A stretch of DNA of 64,000 nt from positions 90,940,753 to 91,004,752 of the forward strand of contig CM051456.1 in assembly GCA_028274465.1 (NCBI GenBank), in the 5' to 3' direction. Origin of the DNA: Plantago ovata (taxonomy: Eukaryota; Streptophyta; Magnoliopsida; Lamiales; Plantaginaceae). Made by a program: the position numbers and the translations under genes. The notes beneath the pieces were generated by a model. That model saw nothing but the letters and a program-made list of their open reading frames with translations, ran no database searches and had not been told where the DNA came from. Shown piece by piece: positions 40,587 to 52,724 of this stretch. Positions within the stretch are counted from its first letter, which is position 1; every line of letters begins with the position of its first letter.

Positions 40587-42361
40587 TCATGGAGAGGTAG
40601 GTGGTTCCATCCCCAGCTTCGCATACAGCTCAGCAAACATAGTACCATATTTAGCCTGCTGCGCAGCTAGCCTCTTCACCTCCTCATCCTTCTCCTGCAA
40701 CTGAAGTAAGAGGGCCTGCTCTCGAGCGGAAGCTGCTGCTGAAGATGATGAAGATGTACTGGCACGGGAACGACGAGTCGGCCTCGAGTCCAATTCAGGG
40801 ACGGCTGCTGCACTCCCCAGTCCCAAGCGACGGCCCTTCTCGTCTGGAGGATTCACCTCGAGGAAAATGGCATTCATTTCCTCAACAGTACTGAGATCCT
40901 GATCACGAATCCTGGCCTCGTAGGCCGTCTGAAATTATAAATCAAGAGTATAAGGTGTTAGTTGTGTTGTTAATTAGTTATGAAATCATCAGTATTTAAT
41001 AAACACATGTATTGTTGAACTTACCGCAATTGTTGTAGCCTCGTCACACAACCACTGTCCGTCCTTGGCCTTCTGAGATCTCGAGAACAAGGTGAATAGG
41101 AGACTCTCCTTATCCTTCAACTGAATGACACATGAAAGCATCATATACTTAGTTTTAAAGTTCGAAATGCAAGTAAATAACAAGTATAAGAATGATGAAT
41201 TCACAAAGTTAATACACTTACCTTCTGCCTCACATGTGCTGTAGCGATCGACTCAGAGCCAAAACGGTGTGTCACCAGGGTACGACTCCCATCATTCGGC
41301 TGCTTCTTCATGTTCTCAATGTTCTGGTCAGCCTGCGCCTGGACGCTCTCGTTAGCCCAATACACCTTCCACGCCTTCCAAATTTCATCTCCGGGCCAAT
41401 CACCGGTACGTGGATGGCCCTTTGTATACAGTTTCTTCATGTTATGAACCATGCACTTGTAAATGGAACTACCATGAGAGTTGAAGCTCCACCAGAGATC
41501 CATCAGCAATGCTTTCGGAAGGAAGAAATCTTTCTACACAATTACAAATAAACATCGAAACACATACGTTGGTGAATACTTAAAAACATTCAAGTATAAC
41601 AAGGGGAAACAACATGTATCAAATATATAACAAGGGGAAACAACATCTATTCAAGTATATCGGTCACTAACATACCACTCAAATATAGTGGCTAACATAC
41701 CACTCACATATAGTGGCTACCATACCACTCACATTGTCCTATATTTCACTAAAACAATGGTGACTAACATATCACCCAAGTACAGTGGCTAACATACCAC
41801 TCACACAAAGTGGCTAACATACCACTCACAACACAAACAATTAGGTAACTAATGTACGATTATTAACTCACCCTCAGCTCCTCGAACAGCTCTCCCTTAA
41901 TTTGGTCCGGGATGCAATGCCACTGGCTGCCACCCTCTTGCGGTGGGATCATCATGTTCCGTATTATCCCACTGAGTACTTTGGCAGCACGCTCCCCATA
42001 CAACCTGTGAAGAACATGTAAGTCAATAGTGAAACCTTCGGTTAGTTCGGTATATATATATATATTAAAAGTTCGTAAATCAGTTAATGCCTAATACTTA
42101 CTTCTCTCCATTGGGGTAAAGGACAGGGCGACCATTCCACATCAGACCATCTTCCGGCCTTTGAAAGGAACAACCGTCGTCTGGAACGTGGGCCCACGGG
42201 TCGTGGAGGGAGGAATGAGGAGTCGAGCCCCTACTCGACCCAGGTGGAGTCCCAAAAACAGTAGGGGAGCCCTGCTGTGAGCCCTGCCCGGTGTCCTCTC
42301 CGTCGGTATCATCCCTCTGGGACTGCGGGGTCAGGTATCGTGGCCTCCTGGGTCGTGGCAT
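40587..42361 (-). CDS. CACTA accessory protein, Transposase_24/Ptta-like, five exons
   Basis: Exons 42361-42102, 42004-41872, 41533-41222, 41120-41025 and 40928-40587 join by GT-AG into 1,143 bases, a 380-residue frame with no interruption. The ATG follows directly on a CAG acceptor, so a 5' UTR intron probably lies upstream. Residues 1-85 are Pro/Arg/Ser/Gly-rich. The middle has GIIRNMM and ELFEELR, then YKCMVHNMKKLYTKGHP and EIWKAWKVYW, and a conserved NDGSRTLVTHRFGS stretch. The C-terminus has GLGSAA and a coiled-coil-like QLQEKDEEVKRLAAQQ. This is the plant Ptta/En/Spm (Transposase_24) architecture, a likely TNPA-like DNA-binding partner rather than the DDE enzyme. A coding-looking piece at about 42430-42590 contains a stop and was left out. 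Confidence 0.75.
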
Positions 42362-42421
42362 CTGCAATAAAAATATCCGTGTTAGTATATACACAATTGA
42401 ATATAAAACATGTAAAGTCAT

Positions 42422-43414
42422 TAAGAGATAAAGTAAGGAACGACGCTGGACATTTGGGTGGTCACGCCAGTAGGCCTGTCAATACTCATGAAGGGGAGCT
42501 GGCATCCATTCCGAAGGCGGAACTCCCAACATCCAGCTGGCTTTCCAAGCCTCAAGTAGGATATCCCCCAACGTAGGAACTGACATCTAATAATAATCAA
42601 CCTAATATATATTAGATGTAAAAAATTATATGATTTATCATATTTTTATAAAATAACCACAATTCTTACCCATTTTTAATTTGCATTATACTTACAATAT
42701 TTCTAAATTACAACTAAAAATACTTATAATACATACTCATTTTAATTTATCAATGAGTTCTTTATTTTTATACTTATAATTTTTTTTAAATATGACTACA
42801 AATAATTATAATACGAAACTATGGTGAAATTATCAACTACGATTAACCACTAGAATTTATCAACTTATATTTCGATTACAGTTATAGATTTTCATTAACA
42901 ACTAATTATAATTATGGCCGAATCATACTACAACTCAATTCTAGGTCTCCATTCATCTGAAACAAAGTCTCAACGCTCCAACTATCAATTCCTAAAAGAA
43001 AGTCTCAATTCCTAAAACAAATTATCAATTTCCAAAATACCCAGTTCATCCCAAATCTATCAATTCACCAACCAAAACTTGTGCATCCCCCCTAATTTGA
43101 GCTACACAACATAATATATACTAGTAGAATGCATAAAATTCATTGAAATAGGAAAAAAAACGAAAAATACAAAAATTTAGACAAGTTAGGGTTCGAAGTT
43201 AATACCTTTGATTGCGGAAGAAATGGTGAAAGAATCACGCAATTGACTAGCTACCCTTGTTCCTTGATGAAAGAGTTTCGAAATGCCTATAACCTTGCTT
43301 GAAATGGTGAAGAAATGAAGAAGATAGGGAGGAGTCGCGCGTCGCCGGTGGAGAGACGGAGAGCTCGTTGCTGTGTGTGTGCGCGTTAATGTCTGAGAAA
43401 CATAAGTATATTCG
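42422..43414. other. 5' region of the CACTA gene
   Basis: Holds a short coding-looking stretch on the minus strand (about 42590-42430; SVPTLGDILLEAWKASWMLG, then a stop), long AT-rich sequence, and a possible 5' UTR donor near 43208. It is the likely promoter and leader region of the accessory gene. Confidence 0.45.
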
Positions 43415-43835
43415 CACTGTAGCGGCTCATCCGTCGCTAAAACAGCGATCGGTCGCAGTGTAGCGACGGATGGCTCATCCGTCGCTAAAACAACGATCGG
43501 TCGCTAACTAGCGACTGATGACGTCATCGGTCGCTATATATCAAAATCCTTTTTTCTTTTTTTTTTACTGGGTCAACGCGTAGCGACGGATAAATCATTG
43601 GTCGCTAAATAGCGACCGATAGACTTCATCGGTCGCAAAAAACAGCGACCGATGACTCATCCGTTGCTAAATAGCGACAGATGAGTCATCCGTTGCTGAA
43701 CCTCCACGCCCTACGTACGCTTTAATGCGAACTGATTTTATCCGTCGCTAGGGTCATTTATCCGTTGCTAAAAGACCGATCGGTCGCTAAAATTAGCAAC
43801 CGATCGATCCGTCGCTAAATTCCGTCACTATACAC
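43415..43835. repeat. right subterminal repeat array of CACTA element 2
   Basis: Again many copies of AGCGACGGAT and AGCGACCGAT in both orientations, with a T-rich gap near 43550-43570. It mirrors the left array. Confidence 0.85.
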
Positions 43836-43924
43836 CAGATTTCTTGTAGTGTTTCTAGATTCTTGTTTCGATACTATTTTGCATATACCTTACAAAAGTT
43901 TTATATTTTTATGTTCAAGAGAGA

Positions 43925-44610
43925 ATATCATAATTAATAGGTACTCTTTGTGACACCTAATAACAAAAAAAAACCCTTAGTTGAATAATAACATTTGAGT
44001 ACCAAAAATCAATTTTTGAGTTGACTGCCCTGTAATTACAAGTTTGCCATTGCCACAAAATGCCTAAAACAAACATGCCCTAAGTTAATAAACTGATCTT
44101 AATAAAAAAAAAAAAAACTAAAGAAATGTCAAAAAGAAAAAAGTAAATAAATTAAAAAAGAGCAAAATATAATTGTCGTGGTGGAGCACCACCAACTCTG
44201 GGCGGAGCTACGCCCAGGTCTGTTGCTCAGCTCCGCCAGTCTCTGCGAAACACATGGCGGAGCTCAAACTCTGCCATATACCTATGATTACTTGGCGGAG
44301 CTCCGATTGGAGCTTCACCTGCTCTGATCGGAGCTTCTACTGCTTCGAAGCGGAATAGTTCGAATTGGCAATTGGAGTAGAATCTGTTCCGATCGAAATC
44401 TTACTTTTTTTTTTTTTTTTTTTGTTTTTTGTTTTTTAGTTTTTAAGTTAAGGCATGTTTGGTGGAGAGATTATGGAAATATGAAGAGTGCTTATTCGTG
44501 TTTTGGTCAAATTCGGGGACTAAAATGTTATTGTTGATCTAATGGGGTTTATTTTATTATTAGGAACGTTAAGAGGTACCTAAAAAGTTACGGACCCTAT
44601 TGTTGAATTT
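43925..44610. mobile_element. MULE-like foldback element C
   Basis: The left arm (about 43925-44080) and right arm (about 44450-44610) are inverted copies: AATAACATTTGAGTAC near 43989 answers GGGACTAAAATGTTATTG near 44516, and both outer ends contain an AGGTAC block. The core 44180-44400 is a GC-rich run of palindromes (GGCGGAGCT, GATCGGAGCTTC, TGGTGGAGCACCACCA). It has no transposase. Copy A of the tandem segment keeps only the left half (34155-34440). Confidence 0.6.
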
Positions 44611-45096
44611 AGATACTTCGCAGTGGTTAGGTCCAAATTAGGTATTTTATTACAACATACTGTCCAATTTATGTACTTTTTCAATTTAACACCAAAAAAG
44701 TGAAAAATATGAGCTATGATACACATTCAGCATATCAAAAATAGAAAAAAAATGAATCAAAATTGTGAAAAGATCAATAGTAAGATAGGCGAGTGTATGT
44801 ACACTTTTGGTATTTTGGAATACCAAAAAAATGAATTTAATGCATGTAAAACACATGGCAATTTTTCTAATGTTTTGCGATTGTCAATATGTTAGGTAAG
44901 TACTAAGTAGGTTTACACATGCTTCTATTGTTCACTTTTTCTCGTCAAATTGAAAAGGTTCCAAAATTTGTAAGTTGTAATGAAGTAGCTAAATTGGACA
45001 TAACTATTGTGGAGTATCTAAATTGAACATGACACAATATGGAGTATTTAAATTGGACATCGCATTTTAGAGTACTAAAATGAATTTTAGCAGATG
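44611..45096. repeat. MITE-like inverted-repeat sequence
   Basis: Left part has ATTTAGATACTTCGCAGTGG and TGTCCAATTTATGTACTTTT; right part has several GTATCTAAATTGGACAT-like blocks in reverse orientation. It reads as an AT-rich foldback with short subterminal repeats. Termini were not fixed; no gene is seen. Confidence 0.4.
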
Positions 45097-45105
45097 AACA
45101 TTATT

Positions 45106-45939
45106 GGGCAAATTACATCCACCTCCTTCGTTAGATTAGCTTATTACATATCTTCCCTCGTTAGAGTAACAATTACATATGTTCCCTCCTTAGATCAAAT
45201 CAATTACATTGAGCCCCACGCTCTTGACTTTCTCCGAATTAAGGCTCCTTCCGAAATCTGATTTTCTAAACATCCAAACAAGCTTCCTTTGCACGTGGAT
45301 GACACGTGTTTTTTTTTTCTTTTTTCTTTTTACAATTTTTTTCCTTCTTCTTCTAGCTATTACCGGATTCCGGTAACAGCCTGATCGGATCTACAGTAGC
45401 TCCGATCTGGCTGTTTGCAGCTCCAAATCGGAGCCGCAAACAGCTCCAGACCGGAGCTGCAACAGCTATGGTCGGGAGCTGTAAGTAGCTCCAAATCGGA
45501 GCTGCAACAGCTCCCGATCGGAGCTGCGATCGGGAGCTGTTGCAGCTCCGGTCGGGAGCTGTATGTAGCTCCGAATCGGAGCTGCAAACAGCTCCGATCG
45601 GGAGCTGTTGCAGCTCCAGTCGAGAGTTGTTTGCATCTCCGAATCGGAGCTGCAAACAACTCCGACCGGGTGCTGTTGCAGCTCCGGTCGGGCTGCAACC
45701 GGATTCCGATCACCGGAAGAAGATGAAGAAGAAGGAAAAAAATTTGTAAAAAAAAACAAAAATGAAAAAGGGAAAAATAATTTGTAAAATTAAGGGCTTG
45801 TTTGTTTTGTCTAATTTGGAGAGAAAGGAATGAGCTGGTCAGCGATTAAGGATGAAAATGGGTTAGATGTAATTGTTGAACTAGTGACGGAACATTTGTA
45901 ATTAGAACTTCCAGTGAGGGAGGTAGATGTAATTGTCCC
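45106..45939. mobile_element. non-autonomous MULE with a palindrome array
   Basis: 834 bp. The terminal inverted repeats begin GGGCAAATTACATCCACCTC at the left and GGGACAATTACATCTACCTC (reverse complement) at the right. It has a perfect 9-bp target duplication AACATTATT (45097-45105 and 45940-45948), the MULE hallmark. The core 45370-45715 is an array of GAGCTG/CAGCTC half-sites around CCGATCGG centres. Pyrimidine- and purine-rich arms flank the core (45310-45350 and 45720-45760). No captured gene is recognised. Confidence 0.88.
45370..45715. repeat. array of CAGCTCCGATCGGGAGCTG palindromes
   Basis: Roughly a dozen near-palindromic units about 18-20 bases long, spaced by TGCAA-type linkers, with sequence variants such as AATCGG, GGTCGG and GACCGG at the centre. 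Because the array is nearly self-complementary, long open frames appear on both strands (for example 45360-45713 and 45415-45726); these are artefacts. Confidence 0.85.
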
Positions 45940-45948
45940 AACATTATT

Positions 45949-46207
45949 TGACACTGAGCACCGGAGAATACACTTGGTTGAGTTCAATGACCTTGGATTT
46001 GGTTGTAGATTAGCTAGTTGTTGCTCTACTTTCTTTTCTTTGTTGTTACTCTCTGGTTTGGGTATATTTTCAGTAACCTCGTAAGTCAAGCATTGCTTAT
46101 GTTATTTTTTCATTAATAAAAGAGTGTTTTTTCTTTCTTTTTTTCTCTTTGATGAAGATAAAAAAGTTGATTTTGATCGTTTAAGAAAAGAAAAAAAAAC
46201 TCCTTTC
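45949..46207. other. intergenic, nothing recognised
   Basis: A short stretch with a T- then A-rich tract (46100-46200) between the MULE and the second copia element. No gene is seen. Confidence 0.5.
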
Positions 46208-46424
46208 TTTCATAAGATAAAGACTTTAAAGAGTTAGAAGAGAGAGGAGAATATCATTGTATTTTCAAGTGTCCCTCAATGTACAAGTTCAAGCCCTATT
46301 TATAGGGAACTCTCCATAACCAAGTGAGTTTTGTAACTCTCAATTTACATAATGGAATAATAAAGTACAATACTAAATGGAGTATAGGAAGAGTCATGAA
46401 CTCATGGCATTCATATTTATAACA
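46208..46424 (-). repeat. 3' LTR of the second copia element
   Basis: 217 bp. On the minus strand it begins TGTTATAAATATGAATG, next to the purine tract CAAGGGAAG, and contains a TATA box-like CTATAAATAGGG. Confidence 0.88.
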
Positions 46425-46571
46425 CTTCCCTTGAATGACATTAGTTTATTTGTCGAATACGCCTTAAAGTTACTGCCTCGTTAAAAACCATGCTAAGAAA
46501 AACCCAGTGGGATAAAAACTTAGCGAAGGGAAAAAGAGTGCAGTGCATATCCGTCTCCCCTGATTGAAACA

Positions 46572-49500
46572 TCACTTTATGTCTTTTAGTCGCCGCATTC
46601 CAATCTTTCGGACCAATCTTTGAAATGAAGATGTTGGAAGTGACTTGGTGAACAAATCTGCTAAATTCTCAGATGAACGGATTTGTTGTACTTTTATAGC
46701 CCCTTGCTTTTGTATGTCATGAGTGAAGAAGAACTTTGGTGAAATGTGCTTTGTCCGGTCTCCTTTAATAAATCCTTCCTTCAATTGTGCGATAGAAGCT
46801 GTGTTATCTTCATAAAGTACTGTCGGAACTTCCTCTTGGAATGTAAGACCAGACATATTGCGAATATGTCCAATTAAGGTTCTCAACCAGACACATTCAC
46901 GACTTGCTTCATGGATTGCTATCAATTCTGCATGGTTAGAAGAGGGAACAACCAAAGCTTGCTTAACAGAACGCCATGAAATAGCAGTACATCCACAAGT
47001 GAACAAATAACCTGTTTGAGAACGGCCTTTGTGTGGATCAGACAAATATCCAGCATCGGCATATCCAATTAACTCAGAGCTACCAGAGTTCAAATAGTAC
47101 AAACCCATATCACTTGTACCTCGAAGGTATCTAAATATATCTTTGATCCCATTCCAGTGTCTTCGAGTAGGAGAAGAACTAAACCTTGCTAGTAAGTTAA
47201 CGGCAAAAGCTATATCTGGTCGTGTGTAGTTAGCAAGGTACATTAGTGCGCCGATAGCACTAAGGTATGGTACTTCAGGACCAAGAAGTTCTTCATTCTC
47301 TCCCGGAGGTCTAAAATGATCTTTTTCCACATCTAAGTTTCTTACAACCATGGGTGTACTAAGTGGATGTGCCTTATCCATGTAGAATTGTTTTAGCAAT
47401 TTTTCTACGTAATTCGATTGATGCACAAACGTTCCATTTTCCAAGTGCTCGATTTGCAGACCCAAACAATACTTGGTTTTTCCAAGGTCTTTCATTTCAA
47501 AATTTTTCTTCAAACAATCAACGGCTTTTGATAGCTCTTCAGGAGTGCCAATAATGTTCAAGTCATCAACGTAGACTGCAATAATGACAAAATTTGCTCC
47601 AGATCGTTTAATAAAAACGCATGGACATATGGTATCATTCTTGTATCCTTCTTTTGACAAGAATGTGCTTAAACAATTGAACCACATTCGTCCTGATTGT
47701 TTTAGTCCATATAGAGCTTTATTTAATTTGATCGAATGAACTTCTCGAGCATTTGGGTGTTGTGCTTCAGGAACTTTGAATCCTTTCGGTATTTTCATAT
47801 AAATATCATTCTCCAAGGACCCATATAAATAGGCCGTTACTACATCCATGAGACGCATCTCAAGTTTTTCATGTATAGCCAGACTTATTAGGTAACGGAA
47901 CGTAGTAGAATCCATTACTGGAGAATATGTCTCTTCATAATCAATTCCAGGTCTTTGAGTAAAGCCTTATGCGACAAGTCTTGCTTTATATCTTTCAACT
48001 TCATTTTTCTCATTTCTCTTCCGCACAAATTCCCATTTATATCCAACGGGTTTTACACCATTTGGTGTACGGACTACAGGTCCAAAAACTTTACGCTTAC
48101 TTAGAGAGTTTAATTCTTGGTTGATAACATCTTTCCATTTTGGCCAATCACTTCTACGCCTACATTCTTCCATTTATGTAGGTTCAAGATCCTCACTTTC
48201 TTCAATAATATCGCGCGCTATATTATATGAGAAAATATCATCGATGTTTGTATCATTTCGATTCCATATCTTTCCATTACGACATAATTAATGGAGATCT
48301 TTTCATTTTCAATAATTTCAGGTACCTGTGTCTCTTTTGTTATGTCGTGTGACTCGTCTGGAGTCTTATTGGTCTCTTCAGGAGATTTTTCTTCCTCTTT
48401 CGGGCTATCACTAACATTTTCTCCTTTTCTTTTTTGAGGATTTTTATCTTTGGAACCGACTGGTCTTCCACGCTTCATGCGTGCCTTAGACTCACTAGCC
48501 TTTGTAGTTGGTCCTTCAGGGACTTCAATTCTAATTGGAGCATTTGCAGCTGGAATATAAGACTTGGTAACTCTTTGTGGGTCAGCGAATGCATCTGGCA
48601 ATTGATTCGCTAGATTTTGCAAATGAATTATGTTTTGAATTTCATTTTCACATTGACTTGTACGAGGATCATGAATAGATAATGATAATTCATTCCATGA
48701 TATATTATTTTTCAACTGCTTACGTTCTCCCCCCATTGTTGGAAAATTAGATTCGTCAAAATGGTAATCAGCAAATCTTGCCGTAAATAAATCTCCAGTC
48801 GATGGTTCTAAATATTTAATTATTGATGGAGATTCATATCCAACATATATTCCCAATCGTCTTTGGGGTCCCATCTTTTTGCGCTGTGGTGGAGCTATTG
48901 GTACGTAAACCGCACACCCAAAGATTTTTAGATGAGATATGTTTGGTTCATGACCATACATCAATTGCATCGGGGAGAGCTTTTGATATCCTGTTGGCCG
49001 GATGCGCACTAGTGTCGCAGCATGTAAAATGGCATGTCCCCATGCAGAGGCTGGGAGTTTGGTATTCATCAGTAATGGCCTTGCAATTAACTGGAGTCGT
49101 TTAATAAGTGACTCGGCCATACCATTTTGTGTATGAACATGTGCAACTGGATGTTCAATATTTATACCAATAGACATGCAATAATCATTGAATGCTTGCG
49201 ATGAGAATTCTGCAGCATTATCAAGGCGTATATTCTTTATTGGAGAATCCGGGAAATGTGCTCGTAAACGTATTATCTGTGCAAGAAGCCTTGCAAATGC
49301 CAAATTACGAGTAGATAATAAGCACACATGTGACTATCTTGTGGATGCATCTATTAGGACCATAAAATATCTAAATGGTCCACATGATGGTTGTATTGGT
49401 CCACATATATCTCCATGAATTCTCTCTAGAAAAGCTGGACTTTCATATCCGACCTTCTCTAATGATGGTCTCAAAATAAATTTTCCTTGAGTACATGCAA

Positions 49501-51255
49501 TGCATGAAAAGTCCTTACTTTGAAAAATCTTATGGTTTTTCAATGTATGACCGCATGAATTCTCGATAATTCTTCGCATCATTATTGACCCGGGATGGCC
49601 CAACCGGTCATGCCATATTTTGAAGTTACTATCAAGCTGTTTTTCGATAGTATAAACTTCAATTGCTCTAATCTTAGTGTAATACAAACCAGAGGATAGT
49701 ACCGGTAATTTTTCTAAAATACTTTTGTTACCGGATCTCAAGGTTGTAATGCAAAGGAATTCATTGCCATTTTCACTCATTGTCTCAACGTGATAGTCAT
49801 TCAATCGAATATCTTTGAAACTCATTAAGTTTCGTTGAGAAGAGAATAATGCTTCTTCTATGACAATCTTTGTTCCATGTGGTAGTATTATGTTTGCTCT
49901 TCCGGAGCCTTCAATTAAATTTGTACTACCCGATATTGTACTCACATTTGTCTCTTTCAATGATAAGTGAGTAAAGTATTTTTTATTATTGAATATGCTA
50001 TGCGTAGTTGCACAATCTGCCAAGCATACTTCTTCTTCGTTCGCCTTGGACATTTTCAAGATTTCTTCAATAAATAAAAGAAGCAAAAATAAAATAAGTG
50101 ACTTGAAGTAAGATGAAATAAAATGCTTTATTATTTCAGTAATCATTATCCATTGCAAAAAAACATTATTCATACTAAGAGGGACAACAAGTCCATTGCA
50201 AAAACATTATTCATTCAAAAGAAAAACTTCAAGTTTGAGTGGCATCCTCAAACATAGCATCACTTGCACCTTCAGGGTAAACAAGGAAATCTGAGACATC
50301 CAAGTGGGTTGCATCATATTGTCCATGAGGGAATCATCTTGGACAAAATTTGCTTCAATGTTCTTGCCTTTAGCTTTAATTGAGGCTTGATAAAGTTCAA
50401 CAAGGTGTTTTGGTGTACGACAAGTACGAGACCAATGATTTGTCATGCCACACCTATAGCACATTCAACATTATTTTTCGATTGCCCATTTTTTCTATTA
50501 TTTGGCTTCTCTTGATGACTTGCATTTTTGAAGCCACTATATGGACGAGAGCCCCCACGTCCACGTCCATATCCACGGCCTCGGCCACGCCCACGTACAT
50601 GACCTCTACCACGACCGGGGTTTTGACCATTATTGTTAAACTTTGTGGCATTTGCTTCAGGCAACGGCCTTGAACCACTTGGGCGGGATTCATGATTTTT
50701 CATCAAGAGCATATTATTTTTTTCAGCCACAAGAAGACATGAGATTAAAGCTGAATATTTTGTAAACCCTTTCTCACGATATTGCTGCTGCAGGAGCAAG
50801 TTATTAACATGAAAAGTAGATAGTGTCTTTTCGAGCTTATCCGCTTCCGTGACTTTCTCACCACATAACTCTAATTGAGAGGTGATCTTAAACATTGCTG
50901 AGTTAAAATCGCTCACACATTTAAAATCTTGGAAACGTAAATGTAACCAATCATAACGAGCGGTAGGTAGTGTCACGGTCTTTTGGTGATCGTACCTCTC
51001 ATTGAGGTTATTCCAAAGATATGCAGGATCTTTGACAGTAAGATATTCAACTTTGAGGCCTTCATCAAGATGGTGGCGGAGAAAAATCATCGCCTTGGCC
51101 TTGTCTTGTTTGGACGCGGTATTTTCACCTTTTATGGTGTCTCCAAGACCCTTAGCATGGAGGTGAATTTCCGCATCGAGAACCCATGATAGAAAATTAT
51201 TCCCGGAGATGTCCAAGGCGACAAATTCAAGATTGCAAAGATTTGCCATGATCAA
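46572..51255 (-). pseudogene. gag-pol remnant of the second copia element
   Basis: Gag to RNase H as listed for the element. The gag tail is Gly/Arg-rich (GRGRGHVRGRGRGRGYGRGR) before the zinc knuckle. Broken in about five places; treated as a fossil. Confidence 0.88.
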
Positions 51256-51582
51256 ACTAAAAGAGAAACATTAAAGAGTTAATCAATCTATCATTAGCAT
51301 CTCGATCAATCATGTTAACATTAATTTATCCATATGAAAATGAACAAACAAGCAATAATTGTTTCTTTAAGAACATTCGTGGAACAGATGATGAGCATGG
51401 AGTATAATACTATTTAAAGTAGTAGTAGTAGTATAAACAAATGGATCATGCATGGAACAAAGATCAATGCATGTGTTTAGATAAATTTATCAACTAATTA
51501 AACGTAGATGATTTCATGTCTTACCTTAGCAAGAAGGAATGATTAGGAGTCGGACTAGCTCGGTAGAGTCGTGCTGATAACG

Positions 51583-51727
51583 TTTCATAAGATAAAGACT
51601 TTAAAGAGTTAGAAGAGAGGGGAGAATATCATTGTATTTTCAAGTGTCCCTCAATGTACAAGTTCAAGCCCTATTTATAGGGAACTCTCCATAACCAAGT
51701 GAGTTTTGTAACTCTCAATTTACATAA
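51583..51727 (-). repeat. 5' LTR of the second copia element, interrupted by a Helitron end
   Basis: Matches 46208-46352 with one difference, then gives way at TACATAA to TCTATATATATA. The outer part of this LTR type reappears in inverted orientation at 61427-61498. Confidence 0.88.
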
Positions 51728-51800
51728 TCTATATATATATACATGAAAGCTAGGGGTCTAGGAGAGCTCAATTTCATTCTCAAGAGCTTTCACACTATGT
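51728..51800 (+). mobile_element. Helitron-type 5' terminus
   Basis: TCTATATATATATACATG starts exactly between an A and a T of the LTR, the Helitron target, and begins with the required TC. The body runs right for an unknown distance. No Rep/helicase gene is visible. The matching CTAG end in plus orientation is not in the window; a CTAG end with the rest of the LTR is found inverted at 61499. Confidence 0.55.
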
Positions 51801-52720
51801 GGCAATAATTTTGAGAGGATGGAAAAGATTCAATTTCATTTGTTTTGGTAAGTTTTCATTCATCTAATTTTGGTAATTTAATTCTTCTTCCAAACACAAA
51901 AATCGTCCAGCTATATATAAATTAAAAAAATCCGAAATTATACAACAAAACAAATTCTGGAATTAAAAAATAATATGTTAATTGAATTATTATACAACAA
52001 AACAGATTTCGGAATTTAAAATTAAACCGTTTATTAATTAAATGTTGAATTATGGTGTCAATTAAATTCTTGGCAAAATGAATTTTAAAATTAATAATAA
52101 ATATTTTTAATTTAAACGTTAATTAAAATGTTAATTAAAATCTAGGTAAAATATATTCTGAAATTAAAATTAAATTCGTAGACACTATTTTATGAAAATC
52201 AGTTTAATTGTTTTTAGTTTATTCATTCACAATTAATTTTAATTATTGAAAAATGATATTTAATAAATCAGTGATTTAATTATTTGTGTTTTTTATTTTA
52301 AGAATAATCTTTTTTCAAATTCATGGCAATAATAAATTGAAAAAAAAAATGATTTCCTTGTATCTTTAATTAGTTGGTTTGTTTCCACAAATGGTTTCCT
52401 GCAGTGAATTTAAAATGGTAATACACGGACCTAGATAAATTGCCATTTGAAATCTTATAGTACTCTCATTCATTATGCAGTAACTTCTAATAAGATCTTA
52501 ATGACGTGGATTTATTCTCATTTTGCCCAAGTATTGAGCTCACAATATGGAAAAGTCATCACTTTACTATCTCTAGTCTCATTCCCGAGTTCTTGTTCTC
52601 GTAGGTTCAATGTGCTTGAAGTACTCATTGACTTACTGTGGTTGTTTCTCTACACTCTACGAGGTTTATTTGTTGGAGACTTCTTGGACAAACCACATAT
52701 ATATAACCGCAGGCTTGGAT
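51801..52720. other. AT-rich stretch, probably Helitron body
   Basis: AT-rich with runs of ATTAAAAT. No gene or clear repeat unit. Short frames near 52447-52819 have no recognisable domain, and part of them overlies the SINE. Confidence 0.4.
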
Positions 52721-52724
52721 CATG

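Larger units (their letters stand above)
39994..43851 (-). mobile_element. CACTA (En/Spm) element 2, complete ends
   Basis: 3,858 bp. It starts CACTACAAGGAGGACACC and ends CCAGATTTCTTGTAGTG, with a 3-bp target duplication TTT (39991-39993 and 43852-43854). Both facts define CACTA. The same site in copy A (about 34080-34092) is empty. Subterminal regions (40012-40325 and 43415-43835) are packed with AGCGACGGAT and AGCGACCGAT in both orientations. It carries one gene of the Ptta/En/Spm accessory type and no recognised TNPD transposase, so movement would need help in trans. Confidence 0.93.
46208..51727 (-). mobile_element. second Ty1/copia retrotransposon, short LTRs, very young
   Basis: Two short LTRs enclose about 5.2 kb with copia domain order on the minus strand: gag (about 51250-50480), zinc knuckle CYRCGMTNHWSRTC (about 50464-50420), protease (about 50030-49750), integrase (about 49600-48850), reverse transcriptase (about 48170-47350), RNase H (about 47050-46620). 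The LTRs differ at one place over the 145 bases they share, so insertion was recent. The coding region is nonetheless broken in about five places. The right LTR is interrupted by a Helitron-type 5' end at 51728. The clade was not resolved. Confidence 0.9.

Noticed and set aside
42430-42590. Coding-looking piece upstream of the CACTA gene as a further exon
   Set aside because: It contains a stop and no donor site that joins in frame to the exon at 42361; kept only as a note in the 5' region.
45353-45759. Five overlapping open frames of 69-117 codons on both strands
   Set aside because: They arise from one self-complementary palindrome array; all read the same CSS/APNRS-type repeats and have no domain.
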